Of a DNA stretch of 64,000 bases, positions 54,252 to 64,000 are shown in pieces. The position numbers and the translations under genes were made by a program. Every line of letters starts with the position of its first letter. Positions within the stretch are counted from its first letter, which is position 1. The DNA lies in contig JAIOYK010000008.1 in assembly GCA_021741145.1 (NCBI GenBank), positions 47,964 through 111,963 of the forward strand, read 5' to 3'. The stretch comes from Rhodospirillum sp. GTDB taxonomy: Bacteria > Pseudomonadota > Alphaproteobacteria > Rhodospirillales > Rhodospirillaceae. The notes under the pieces were generated by a model, which was not told the origin of the DNA, searched no databases, and saw only the letters and a list, made by a program, of their open reading frames with translations.

Positions 54252-55529
54252 ATGTTCGCTGAAATGAAACGGGTTGCCTTTGGCGCGGCCTGCGTCTCGG
54301 CACTGGTTGGGGGCATGGTCGGGGTCGCGGAGGCCAAGACCGCGCTGACCCTTTATTACCCCATCGCCGTGGGCGGTCCGCTCACCCAGGTGGTGGACGG
54401 CATGGTCGCCGATTTCGAGACCGCCAACCCGGATATCGACGTCACCGCCATTTACGCGGGAAACTACAACGACGCCCGGGTCAAGGCCCTGGCCGCCCTG
54501 ACGGCGGGCGAGCCCGCCCAGCTATCGGTCATGTTCTCCATCGACACCTATGACCTGATCGAACAGGACGCCATCGTCCCCTTCGACGATGTCGTCAAGA
54601 CCGACGAAGACAAGGCCTGGCTCGACTCCTTCTACCCGGCCCTGATGGAAAACGGTCGCACCCTGGGCAAGACCTGGGGCGTGCCCTTCCAGCGCTCGAC
54701 CATCGTCATGTACTACAACAAGGACCTGTTCAAGGCCGCCGGTCTGGACCCCAACCATCCGCCCACGTCCTGGGATGAGCTGGCCGAAATGGGCAAGACG
54801 CTGACCACCGGCGACCACTACGGCATCATGATCCCGTCCACCGGCTATCCCTATTGGATGTTCGGCGCCCTGGCCAAGCAGAACGGCGAGACCCTGATGG
54901 ACGGTGACGGCAAGGTCACCTATTTCGACAAACCCGCCGTGGTCGAGGCCCTCCGGTACTGGCGGGACCTGTCCGTCAAATACGGCGCCATGCCCGAGGG
55001 CACCATCGAATGGGGCACCCTCCGCCAGAACTTCCTGGAGGGGAAGACGGCCATGATGTGGCATTCCACCGGCAATCTGACCGCGGTCAAGAAGGATGCC
55101 ACCTTCGACTTCGGCGTGGCCATGCTGCCCGGCAACAAGATGGCAGGTTCCCCCACCGGCGGCGGCAACTTCTACATCTTCAAGAAGTCCACCGACGAGG
55201 AGAAGGCCGCTTCCCTCAAGCTGATCCAGTTCATGACGGCGCCCGAGCGCTCCGCCCAGTGGTCCATCGCCACCGGGTACATGGGGGTCTCCCCGGCTTC
55301 CTACGAGACCAAGGCCCTGACCGACTACGTGGCCGAATTCCCGCCCGCCGCCGTGGCCCGGGACCAGTTGAAATACGCCACCGCCGAGCTGTCCACCTAC
55401 CAGACTGGCCGGGTGCGCAAGCTGCTGGATGACGCCATCCAGTCCGCCCTGACCGGCGCGGCCACCCCGGAAGAAGCCCTGAAGGGCGCCCAGTCCCAGG
55501 CCGAAGCCCTGCTGAAGCCCTACCTGTAA
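54252..55529 (+). CDS. ugpB: Periplasmic glycerol-3-phosphate-type binding protein UgpB
   Basis: 425 residues starting MFAEMKRVAFGAA, with a signal peptide ending VAEAKTAL. Family 1 solute-binding protein: LTLYYPIAVGGPLTQVVDGMVADFE, VPFQRSTIVMYYNKDLFKAAGLDP and GGGNFYIFKKSTDEEKAA. The early YYPIAVGGP stretch is typical of UgpB. It should bind glycerol-3-phosphate or glycerophosphodiesters. GGGAG is upstream. Confidence 0.88.
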   Translation: MFAEMKRVAFGAACVSALVGGMVGVAEAKTALTLYYPIAVGGPLTQVVDGMVADFETANPDIDVTAIYAGNYNDARVKALAALTAGEPAQLSVMFSIDTYDLIEQDAIVPFDDVVKTDEDKAWLDSFYPALMENGRTLGKTWGVPFQRSTIVMYYNKDLFKAAGLDPNHPPTSWDELAEMGKTLTTGDHYGIMIPSTGYPYWMFGALAKQNGETLMDGDGKVTYFDKPAVVEALRYWRDLSVKYGAMPEGTIEWGTLRQNFLEGKTAMMWHSTGNLTAVKKDATFDFGVAMLPGNKMAGSPTGGGNFYIFKKSTDEEKAASLKLIQFMTAPERSAQWSIATGYMGVSPASYETKALTDYVAEFPPAAVARDQLKYATAELSTYQTGRVRKLLDDAIQSALTGAATPEEALKGAQSQAEALLKPYL

Positions 55530-55537
55530 GAGCAAGC

Positions 55538-55567
55538 GGGGCGGCTCCTTCCAAGGGGAGCCGCCCC
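55538..55567 (+). other. Stem-loop between ugpB and ugpA
   Basis: GGGGCGGCTCC (55538-55548) pairs over 11 bp with GGAGCCGCCCC (55557-55567), eight bases after the ugpB stop. Such stems commonly follow binding-protein genes and protect the upstream mRNA so the binding protein is made in excess. A short TCCCTTATTCTCC follows, so partial termination is possible. Confidence 0.65.
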
Positions 55568-55594
55568 GTCCCTTATTCTCCGAAAGGCTCCGCC

Positions 55595-56473
55595 ATGTCC
55601 CCCGATCGCCGGTCCTGGATCCATGCCTGGCTGCTGCTGATGCCCGCGGCGATTGTGCTGATCGGCTTCACTTACTACCCGGCGGTGGGCACGGTGGTGG
55701 AGTCCCTCTGGACCAATGGCACGGTGATCCGGCCCTCGAAATTCGCGGGCTGGGACAATTACGCCCAGGTCCTGGGTGATCCCGTCTTCCGCAAGGTCTT
55801 TCGCAACACCGTCCTTTTCGCCTTGGGTACCGTGCCGCCCGCCATCACGCTCGCCCTGCTCATGGCCCTTTGGGTGAACGGCGGGCTGGCCGGTCGCGCC
55901 CTGGTCCGGCTGGCCTATTTTACCCCCACCATCCTGCCCATGATCGCGGTCGCCAATATCTGGCTGTTCTTTTACACCCCGGGTATCGGCCTGCTCGACC
56001 AGATCGGCCACGGGCTGGGGGTCGAGGGGCACAATTGGCTGGGGGACGCGGACACGGCGCTCGCCTGCATCATGGTCATGACCGTCTGGAAGGAAGCCGG
56101 GTTCTTCATGATCTTCTATTTGGCCGCCCTGCAAACCCTGCCCCCGGACCTGATCGAGGCCGCCCGACTGGAGGGCGCCGGACGCTGGACCATTTTCCGG
56201 CGGATCACCTTTCCCTTGCTGATGCCGACGACCCTGTTCGTGCTGATCAACGCCCTGCTGAACAGTTTCAAACTGGTGGACCCCCTGTTCGTCTTGACCA
56301 AGGGCGGGCCGGACAACGCCACCAACCTGCTGCTCTACTACATCTATGAAACGGGCTTTTCCTTCTTCGACGGCGCCTATGCCGCGACCTTGACGGTGGT
56401 CCTGCTGACCCTGCTGGCGGGGATCGCCCTGACCCAATTCGCGGTCCTGGACCGGAGGATCCACTACCGATGA
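55595..56473 (+). CDS. ugpA: ABC importer permease UgpA
   Basis: 292 residues with six hydrophobic helices. The EAA loop is IEAARLEGAGRWTIFRRITFPLLMPT, and FKLVDPLFVLTKGGPDNATNLLLYYIYE is typical of UgpA/MalF-type sugar importers. It overlaps ugpE by ATGA. Confidence 0.9.
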   Translation: MSPDRRSWIHAWLLLMPAAIVLIGFTYYPAVGTVVESLWTNGTVIRPSKFAGWDNYAQVLGDPVFRKVFRNTVLFALGTVPPAITLALLMALWVNGGLAGRALVRLAYFTPTILPMIAVANIWLFFYTPGIGLLDQIGHGLGVEGHNWLGDADTALACIMVMTVWKEAGFFMIFYLAALQTLPPDLIEAARLEGAGRWTIFRRITFPLLMPTTLFVLINALLNSFKLVDPLFVLTKGGPDNATNLLLYYIYETGFSFFDGAYAATLTVVLLTLLAGIALTQFAVLDRRIHYR

Positions 56474-57279
56474 CCAAAAACGGATCCTTGCTCGAGCAAG
56501 CGGGCGCTTGGCTGCTGGCCCTCCTCTGGCTAGCCCCCTTGTTCTACGCCATTTGGGCGGCCTTCCACGGGTCGGCCCATGTGGTGAACTTCGACCTCTC
56601 CGCCCCCCTGACCTTGGACAATTTCGCCCTGGCCTGGGAGCGGGCGCCCTTCGCCCGCTACATGCTGAACACGGCGATCCTGGTGAGCCTGATCCTGGCG
56701 GGTCAGTTCCTGCTCTGCACCCTCTCGGCCTATGCCTTCGCCCGCTTCCGCTTTCCGGGAAGCGAGACGGCTTTTTTGGTGGTGCTGCTCCAGTTGATGA
56801 TCGTGCCCGAGGTACTGATCGTCCGAAACTACGCCACTTTGGGAGAATTGGGGCTGATCGACACCTTCACGGGCGTGGCTCTGCCCTATATGGCCTCGGC
56901 CTTTGGCATCTTCCTGCTCCGCCAGGCCTTCAAGGGCGTGCCCAGGGAGCTGGAGGACGCCGCCCGGGTGGAGGGCTGCGGAACCCTGGGGATCCTTTGG
57001 CGGGTCTATATCCCGGCGGCCCGCCCCACCTACCTGGCCTATGGGCTGGTGTCTGTGAGCTACCACTGGAATAATTTCCTCTGGCCGCTGGTGGTCACCA
57101 ACTCGACGGAAACCCGGCCCCTGACGGTGGGGCTGGCGCTCTTCGGCGCGCCGGAATCGGGGGTGGATTGGTCGGTGATGTCCGCGGCGACGCTGCTCTC
57201 GGTGGCGCCGCTCCTGGTCGCCTTCCTGCTGTTCCAACGTCAGTTCGTGCAAAGTTTCATGCGGGCGGGGATACGGTGA
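56470..57279 (+). CDS. ugpE: ABC importer permease UgpE
   Basis: 269 residues, six helices. EAA loop ELEDAARVEGCGTLGILWRVYIPAARP and the late YHWNNFLWPLVVT are typical of UgpE/MalG. It ends the glpR-like/ugpCBAE run, four bases from the convergent thioesterase stop. No glycerophosphodiesterase gene (ugpQ) follows. Confidence 0.9.
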   Translation: MTKNGSLLEQAGAWLLALLWLAPLFYAIWAAFHGSAHVVNFDLSAPLTLDNFALAWERAPFARYMLNTAILVSLILAGQFLLCTLSAYAFARFRFPGSETAFLVVLLQLMIVPEVLIVRNYATLGELGLIDTFTGVALPYMASAFGIFLLRQAFKGVPRELEDAARVEGCGTLGILWRVYIPAARPTYLAYGLVSVSYHWNNFLWPLVVTNSTETRPLTVGLALFGAPESGVDWSVMSAATLLSVAPLLVAFLLFQRQFVQSFMRAGIR

Positions 57280-57283
57280 TCGG

Positions 57284-57730
57284 CTATCCTTGGGCTTCCC
57301 CTGCTGGCGAACCGGGCACGAACAGGACCGCGATCCGTCGCGCGATTCGGGTCGGCCGATGGGTGTGGGCGTCGAGACAACACCAAACGGACCGGGCCTC
57401 CGCCAGGATTTCCTCGCCCCGTTTGATCACCGTCCGGTGGAAGGCCCGCGCGCCCTTGAACCGCTCGAACCGGCTGATCACATCGACCCAATCGTCCAGG
57501 AATCCGGGATTTCGGTAGGTAATTTCATGCTTGAGCGCCACCCACAGATAGGAGGCCACGGCCTCGCTGGGCGCGACGCGGCGCCAATGGGCGATCACCG
57601 CCTCCTGGACCCAGCGGATATAGCTGGCGTTGTTCGCATGCCCCATGAAATCAATGTCCCGCGCATCGATTTCAAACGTCAGGGCATACCGCGTGGGAGA
57701 TTGCTCCCCGCTGGTCCCTTCTCTGTCCAT
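57284..57730 (-). CDS. Acyl-CoA thioesterase, 4-hydroxybenzoyl-CoA thioesterase-like hotdog fold
   Basis: 148 residues starting MDREGTSGEQ, with GGAAGGA upstream. The hotdog motif RDIDFMGHANNASYIRWVQEAVIAHW carries the catalytic Asp (D-x-MGHxNN). FNRFERFKGARAFHRTVIKRGEEILAEA-type strands follow. It should hydrolyse an acyl-CoA; the substrate is unknown. Confidence 0.85.
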   Translation of the reverse strand: MDREGTSGEQSPTRYALTFEIDARDIDFMGHANNASYIRWVQEAVIAHWRRVAPSEAVASYLWVALKHEITYRNPGFLDDWVDVISRFERFKGARAFHRTVIKRGEEILAEARSVWCCLDAHTHRPTRIARRIAVLFVPGSPAGEAQG

Positions 57731-57870
57731 GGCTCGTCCTTCCCGCATCCACCGGTCCCATTCCACGGAAATAAGACAAATCGGTCTTCCTCCTTATGTG
57801 GGGTCCGTCGGGGGATTTGTCACCCAAAGACAGGAAAAGAGCTCCCTCTCCTTACGGACAGGCGGGCCGC

Positions 57871-59109
57871 TTACAAACGCGACGACCCGCCATCCTCCAG
57901 CACCAAATAGGTGGCGAGACGAAACAGAATGATGGCGTTGTCGATGCTCGCTTCGGTCAAGTCGACGCGGGCCAATGCGCCATCCCGGTCGCCCAGAGTC
58001 CATTGGGTGACGATGCTGTCCTCGACAAAAGACGTCTGGTCCAGATCGTCCAGGACCTCCTTGTTGGTCTCGAAATAGGCCAGGGTGTCCCGCAACAGGG
58101 CCTCGGCCATGTCATTCCCATCGGCGGCGGCGCATTGAACCGCGGCCAAGCGGTAGTAGAGCGCGCCATAGGTCCGGTCGGCGGCATCAAGATCCTCCGT
58201 CCTATCCAGAGCGATCAGGAGCCGGGGGATCATGCCGGTCAGATAGGCCAGCGCGTCCCAGGTCTCTTCCGAGAGATCCCGCTTGTTCAGGAACGGGCGG
58301 GAGCGGCAGAGTTCCAGCACATCAATCGCCGTGAAGACATAGGGGGTATCCTCGGTGGAGGTCTCCTCCTCGATGAGATCCAGAACATCCTCCACATCCG
58401 CCCCGAGGGCGGCGCGGTCTCCATTCACCGCGAGGTATTTCGCGATGGAAGCCTGATCATACCCCCGCCCCTCCTCCTCCAGAGTGGCGATCAGCTTTTG
58501 GCGGTCCGTCCCCCGGCCCCCCGCGGCGAAGACATCGACCATCAGTTCCTCGGCGTAATCCCGGTCATCCCCCTCCAATTGGGGGATCAATTCGGACAGG
58601 GTATCGAGCGTGGCCGCGTAATCCGCCTCCTCCCCCATCACGCCCAGGGCTTCGGCGGCGCGGACCAGGGCATAGGTCCGGTCAAACGGGGTGATATCCG
58701 GATCCTCGACCATGGAGAGCCCCAGGTCCGTCAGGCAAAGGGGCGTCGGCGCGTCCAGGCAGACCTGGGGCGCCTTGGCGACCGTCTCGATCTCCCGGTC
58801 CCGGATCGCCCGCGTCAAACTGTCCGAGACCGCGGCGAGGGACACCTCTCCCACGGCCTGACCCGACGACAGGGTGACCGCCAGATCCGTTTCCGGATAG
58901 CGCTCGACCAGTTGATCGAGCAGGTCCAAGGCGCGATGGAACGCCCCCACCCGAGCCGAGGGAGCTTCGGCGGCGAGCCCTTCCCGATAGGCGGTCGCGG
59001 CTTTGGAGAACAGGGCATTGGCCTCCTTTCCCTGGTCGTCGCAGGCGGCCAAGAGAAGAAGTGTCCCAATCGCCAAAACCGTCAGGAAGCGCCGAAACAA
59101 TCCCACCAC
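57871..59109 (-). CDS. Lipoprotein with helical (TPR-like) repeats, function unknown
   Basis: 412 residues from GTG. The signal ends in a lipobox (LLAAC, Cys23), so it is a lipid-anchored envelope protein. The rest is acidic and almost all helical, with repeated A-A-Y/L patterns (NALFSKAATAYREGLA; YALVRAAEALGVMGEEADYAATL) like tetratricopeptide repeats. Three further Cys occur (near CLDAPTPLCLTD and VLELCRSR). No family recognised; a scaffolding role is only a guess. Confidence 0.75.
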   Translation of the reverse strand: MVGLFRRFLTVLAIGTLLLLAACDDQGKEANALFSKAATAYREGLAAEAPSARVGAFHRALDLLDQLVERYPETDLAVTLSSGQAVGEVSLAAVSDSLTRAIRDREIETVAKAPQVCLDAPTPLCLTDLGLSMVEDPDITPFDRTYALVRAAEALGVMGEEADYAATLDTLSELIPQLEGDDRDYAEELMVDVFAAGGRGTDRQKLIATLEEEGRGYDQASIAKYLAVNGDRAALGADVEDVLDLIEEETSTEDTPYVFTAIDVLELCRSRPFLNKRDLSEETWDALAYLTGMIPRLLIALDRTEDLDAADRTYGALYYRLAAVQCAAADGNDMAEALLRDTLAYFETNKEVLDDLDQTSFVEDSIVTQWTLGDRDGALARVDLTEASIDNAIILFRLATYLVLEDGGSSRL

Positions 59110-59136
59110 CTTCTCCCGTAATCATTTCATGGAGGC

Positions 59137-59361
59137 TCAAGCGTCTCGCGACCACTCCAACCAATTGATATCCGCGATCCGTGTCGCCTTCGTTTCCTCG
59201 AGCCAATAACGGCGGGGATTTCCACAGAGGGCACAACTACGGATTTTCAGATTATTCGCCAGCTTCCGAGGACAATCCGCCTCGGGATAAACCATTCTTG
59301 CCTTCGCGACCATCCGCGCGACATCCCGTCGGCGACGCGCCCGACGCATCGATTTGGACAT
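59137..59361 (-). CDS. Small basic protein with CxxCGNPRR motif
   Basis: 74 residues; the N-terminus is strongly basic (MSKSMRRARRRRDVARMVAKAR) and the core is IRSCALCGNPRRYW, with a further Cys at residue 30. Short proteins with this CxxCGNPR box are widespread in proteobacteria and bacteroidetes but uncharacterised. The basic tail and CxxC suggest RNA or ribosome contact and possibly metal binding (inference). Confidence 0.75.
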   Translation of the reverse strand: MSKSMRRARRRRDVARMVAKARMVYPEADCPRKLANNLKIRSCALCGNPRRYWLEETKATRIADINWLEWSRDA

Positions 59362-59504
59362 GTTTCCCTCTCCAAAGAGCGATGCCCCGGCGCGTCCGTC
59401 CCAGGATGGGATGCCGCCGCCAGGGCTATCGTATCTTCGGAGGGAGGGGGATGGTCCTGATCATGGGATGGCCGTCCAAGTGACGCGTGAAAAGACGAAA
59501 AACC

Positions 59505-61328
<1,824 letters not shown>

Positions 61329-61344
61329 ATCCCAATGTCCCCAC

Positions 61345-62694
61345 TTATTTCTTGACTATGACGCGCGCCATGCGCTGACGGAATTTCACCGCCCAACCCT
61401 CGCGGCAGGTTTGGTCCGCCCGGGTGATGGCCAGGGCGTCCGCGGGCACATCCCTGACGATGGTCGACCCGGCGCCGACGATCGCCCCATCGCCCACCGT
61501 GACCGGCGCCACCAGGGCCGTGTTCGACCCGATGAAGGCCCCCGCCCCAATGTCCGTATGATATTTTCCGAAGCCGTCATAGTTACAGGTGATGGTGCCC
61601 GCGCCGATATTGGCCTTGGCGCCGACCCGGGCATCGCCGATGTATGTCAGGTGGTTGACCTTGGCCCCGGGCTCCACGGTGGCCTTCTTGATCTCCACGA
61701 AGTTGCCGATATGGGCGCCCTCCTGGACATCGGCGCCGGGCCGTAGGCGGGCGTAGGGACCCAGGGTCACGCCTGGACCCACGGTCGCCCCCTCGAAATG
61801 GCAGAAGCCCTTGATCTCCACCCTGTCGCCGATGGTCACGCCGGGGCCAAAGGTGACGAAGGGTCCAACGGTGACATCCCGCCCCAAAACCGTGTCGACC
61901 GAAAAGAAAACCGTCTCCGGCGCCACCAGGGTGGCCCCATTCTCCATGGCTTCGCGGCGGAGGCGATCCTGACAGATCCGCTCGGCCTCGGCCAATTCCA
62001 GGCGGGAGTTCACACCCAACATTTCCTCTTCCGCGCCCTCGACCACCACGCAAGCCCGGCCCTCGGCCCGGGCCAGGGCGATGATATCGGTCAGGTAGTA
62101 CTCGCCCTTGGCGTTGTCTTTGCCCACTCGCTCGAGCAGGGGGAAGAGCCGCTTGGCGTCGATGGCCATGACCCCGGCGTTACACAGGCCAATGGCCCGC
62201 TGCGCCTCGGTCGCGTCCTTATGCTCGATGATGGCGTCAAGACCATCGGCGCCGGTGACCAGGCGCCCGTACCCGCTGGGATCCGCGGGCCGAAACCCCA
62301 GAACCACCACCGCGGGATCCTCGTTCCCTTTGCGGGCGGCGATCATGCGGGACAGGGTTTCGCCCGTGATCAGGGGCGTATCCCCATAGACCACCAGCAC
62401 CGTGTCGGCGGCACTGTCCATTAGGACCTCGCGGGCCTGGAGCACGGCGTGGCCCGTTCCCAACCGCTTCGCCTGTATCGCGGTCGGATGGGGCGCGACG
62501 GCCTTCGCGACGGCCTCCATATCCGGCCCGATGACAACCACTAGCCGCTCCAGACCACCTTCCAGCGCCGCGAGGGTCGCCGTGACATGGGCGACCATGG
62601 GACGTCCGGCCACGGGGTGGAGGACCTTGGGCAGGTCGGACTTCATTCGGGTGCCCATTCCAGCGGAGAGCACGACGGCGGCGGTTTTGGTCAT
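61345..62694 (-). CDS. glmU: Bifunctional N-acetylglucosamine-1-phosphate uridyltransferase/acetyltransferase GlmU
   Basis: 449 residues. N-terminal pyrophosphorylase LSAGMGTRMKSDLPKVLHPVAG and VVYGDTPLI; C-terminal left-handed beta-helix of hexapeptide repeats (VGPFVTFGPGVTIGDRV; IGAGTITCNYDGFGKYHT) that carries acetyltransferase activity. It makes UDP-GlcNAc directly upstream of glmS in the transcript. Confidence 0.97.
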   Translation of the reverse strand: MTKTAAVVLSAGMGTRMKSDLPKVLHPVAGRPMVAHVTATLAALEGGLERLVVVIGPDMEAVAKAVAPHPTAIQAKRLGTGHAVLQAREVLMDSAADTVLVVYGDTPLITGETLSRMIAARKGNEDPAVVVLGFRPADPSGYGRLVTGADGLDAIIEHKDATEAQRAIGLCNAGVMAIDAKRLFPLLERVGKDNAKGEYYLTDIIALARAEGRACVVVEGAEEEMLGVNSRLELAEAERICQDRLRREAMENGATLVAPETVFFSVDTVLGRDVTVGPFVTFGPGVTIGDRVEIKGFCHFEGATVGPGVTLGPYARLRPGADVQEGAHIGNFVEIKKATVEPGAKVNHLTYIGDARVGAKANIGAGTITCNYDGFGKYHTDIGAGAFIGSNTALVAPVTVGDGAIVGAGSTIVRDVPADALAITRADQTCREGWAVKFRQRMARVIVKK

Positions 62695-62918
62695 TGGTGA
62701 ACCGTGTTCCTGTCAGCTTGGCTTCCGGTGCCTAGGGACACCGCATGGGGGGTCTGGACGAGGCATAGGCCCACGTCTTGGTCAGGGACCCTGACATACC
62801 CCTCCGCGGCGCACAAAATCAAAATTTATTGCGGAGCGTTTCAGACCAAAGTGTCTCCCCACGGATCACCGAGAATTGCGTATTATTCGCGCTCCTTAAC
62901 ATGGAGACGGACGAACCC

Positions 62919-63647
62919 ATGCCCAAACTCTCATCCTTTCCCGGCCCCCCCCCCCTTCCCAAGGCGATGGTCTTCGACCTGGACGGCACATTGGTCCACA
63001 GCTTGCCAGGATTGACCCTGGCCTTGAACGCCCTGTTTTCGGAGACCGGCCTCTCCCCCCTGACGGACACGGAGGTCGAGACCATGGTGGGAGACGGCGC
63101 GCCCATGCTGTTGGCCCGCGCCCACCAGGCTCGGGGACTGTACTCCGGCGCCCCGGATGACCCGGAGTTGGCACCCCATTTGGCCCGTTTCCTGGAGATT
63201 TACAACGCCGACCCCATCACCGGCGCGGCGCCCTACCCCGGCGCCAAGGCCTTCCTGACGGCCCTGGCGGCGCGCGGGGTCGCCCTGGGGGTCTGCACCA
63301 ACAAGCCGGAGGCTCCGGCCCGGGCGATGCTGGCGGGCCTTGGCCTGGACGGCCCCTTGGGGTCGATTATCGGTGGGGACACCCTGCCCCAACGCAAACC
63401 CGATGCGGCCCCCCTGCTGCGCTGCCTGACGGAGCTGGGCGTGCCCCCTGAAGAGGCCCTGATGGTTGGCGACGCGGGTCCGGACGTCGGGACGGCGCGG
63501 GCGGCGGGAACGGCGGTGCGCCTGTTGGCCCACGGCTATTGCCATGTCCCGCTTGAGAGCCTGGAAGCCGATGCGATCCATGCAGATTTCGCCGCGTTGG
63601 CGGAGAGTTTTGGATTGGATTTGGAGGAGACCCACAATCCTTCTTGA
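62919..63647 (+). CDS. gph: Phosphoglycolate phosphatase-like HAD hydrolase
   Basis: 242 residues starting MPKLSSFPGPP (ATG 62901 would add six residues and has no ribosome site; GGAG at 62903 serves this one). HAD motifs: nucleophile FDLDGTLVHS, motif II GVCTNKPEAPA, motif III Lys in PQRKPDAAPLL and motif IV MVGDAGPDVGTARAAG. It should remove phosphate from 2-phosphoglycolate; other HAD substrates are possible. Divergent from glmU. Confidence 0.85.
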   Translation: MPKLSSFPGPPPLPKAMVFDLDGTLVHSLPGLTLALNALFSETGLSPLTDTEVETMVGDGAPMLLARAHQARGLYSGAPDDPELAPHLARFLEIYNADPITGAAPYPGAKAFLTALAARGVALGVCTNKPEAPARAMLAGLGLDGPLGSIIGGDTLPQRKPDAAPLLRCLTELGVPPEEALMVGDAGPDVGTARAAGTAVRLLAHGYCHVPLESLEADAIHADFAALAESFGLDLEETHNPS

Positions 63648-63707
63648 CAGGTCCTCCGCCCTGGCCTAGAAAGCCGCCCCTGCCCGGATGTTCCCGGGAC
63701 GCACTCA

Positions 63708-63782
63708 GGGCGCGTAGCTCAGCGGGAGAGCACTGCCTTCACACGGCAGGGGTCACAGGTTCAATCCCTGTCGCGCCCACCA
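63708..63782 (+). tRNA. tRNA-Val (anticodon CAC)
   Basis: Cloverleaf is complete: acceptor GGGCGCG/CGCGCCC, D stem GCTC/GAGC, anticodon stem CTGCC/GGCAG with loop TTCACAC (anticodon CAC), T stem ACAGG/CCTGT with loop TTCAATC. The 3' ACCA is encoded. Confidence 0.97.
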
Positions 63783-63795
63783 TAGTTTCAAAGAC

Positions 63796-63999
63796 TTAGC
63801 GGCTCCGACCTGGAAATGGACGGGGCCGTAAGTGCTCTGTAAGTGCAAATGTCGGGGGTGTTGTAGCGCGCCACTTGGTTTTGGAGTCGGCGACAGATGG
63901 TATTGGAGTAAAATAGCGGATCCCTGAGAGGGGATTGAGGGCTCTTCCGACTGGACTGCGGGCGGCTGTCAGCGCGATGACTTGATCATCAAAACTGAC
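63796..63999 (-). other. Open frame entering from the right edge
   Basis: A minus-strand frame is open from the window edge to TAA at 63796-63798 (67 codons, ending RPFPGRSR). I do not recognise it, and it may not be a gene. Its end is 14 bases from the tRNA-Val 3' end. GTAAGTGC occurs twice nearby (63828-63835 and 63839-63846). A tRNA 3' flank is a common integration point, but no integrase is visible. Confidence 0.2.
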
Positions 64000-64000
64000 C

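Overview
The window reads as chromosomal DNA of a GC-rich alphaproteobacterium, most likely of the Rhodospirillales. The signs are a purC-purS-purQ-purL-bolA-grxD block, ubiG next to lysC followed by a GAF-containing ptsP, rpsD-trmJ-cimA, a class II DAHP synthase beside glutathione reductase, a DUF1127 protein, an HWE-type kinase and an NDUFS6-like zinc-finger protein. Most of the sequence is housekeeping on the minus strand, with several accessory blocks.

Layout. 1-5.1 kb: the end of a chemotaxis receptor, a cyclic-nucleotide-binding-fold protein, a membrane histidine kinase and a methyltransferase with a regulatory domain. 5.1-9.3 kb: a VOC protein, a small membrane protein, a cytochrome c'-like protein with an FNR-type box, a nickel/cobalt uptake cluster (nikK-like, nikM/cbiM, nikL-like) with no adjacent energy-coupling genes, a five-copy 25-bp tandem repeat and a zinc-finger protein. 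9.5-16 kb: an ABC ATPase translationally coupled to a lipoprotein hydrolase, a GIY-YIG-like protein, tas, modA, an ArsR-type regulator and a DUF1127 protein. 16-21.8 kb (minus): purCSQL-bolA-rarD-grxD. 22-24.4 kb: a histidine kinase with an ethylene-receptor-like membrane domain, then ubiG.

24.7-31.5 kb (plus): lysC, a flavin oxidoreductase, ptsP and modBC. ModBC should act with ModA encoded about 15 kb away. 31.5-47.1 kb (minus): rpsD, trmJ, cimA, a GGDEF-EAL protein, cysS, gltX, nadE, pncB, DAHP synthase and gor, interrupted by one plus-strand, visibly AT-richer methyltransferase gene. 47.2-51.6 kb: a secreted protein with two six-cysteine modules, and a TMAO/DMSO-type reductase with its pentaheme cytochrome in torA-torC order. 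52.2-57.3 kb (plus): a DeoR-type regulator with a ugpCBAE-type glycerol-3-phosphate/glycerophosphodiester importer. 57.3-62.7 kb (minus): a thioesterase, a helical lipoprotein, a small Cys-containing protein, glmS and glmU. The right end holds gph and tRNA-Val(CAC).

Functional links: molybdate uptake (modA, modBC) supplies cofactor for the molybdoenzyme TorA, whose electrons come through TorC. A candidate FNR box lies in the torA upstream region and another upstream of the cytochrome c'-like gene, which suggests low-oxygen control. No wholly new multi-gene system is evident. The most interesting items are the ethylene-receptor-like kinase, the duplicated six-cysteine protein, the tandem repeats at gene ends and leaders, and a two-octamer element shared by the modA and modB upstream regions. 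Names and functions come from reading motifs; no database search was run.
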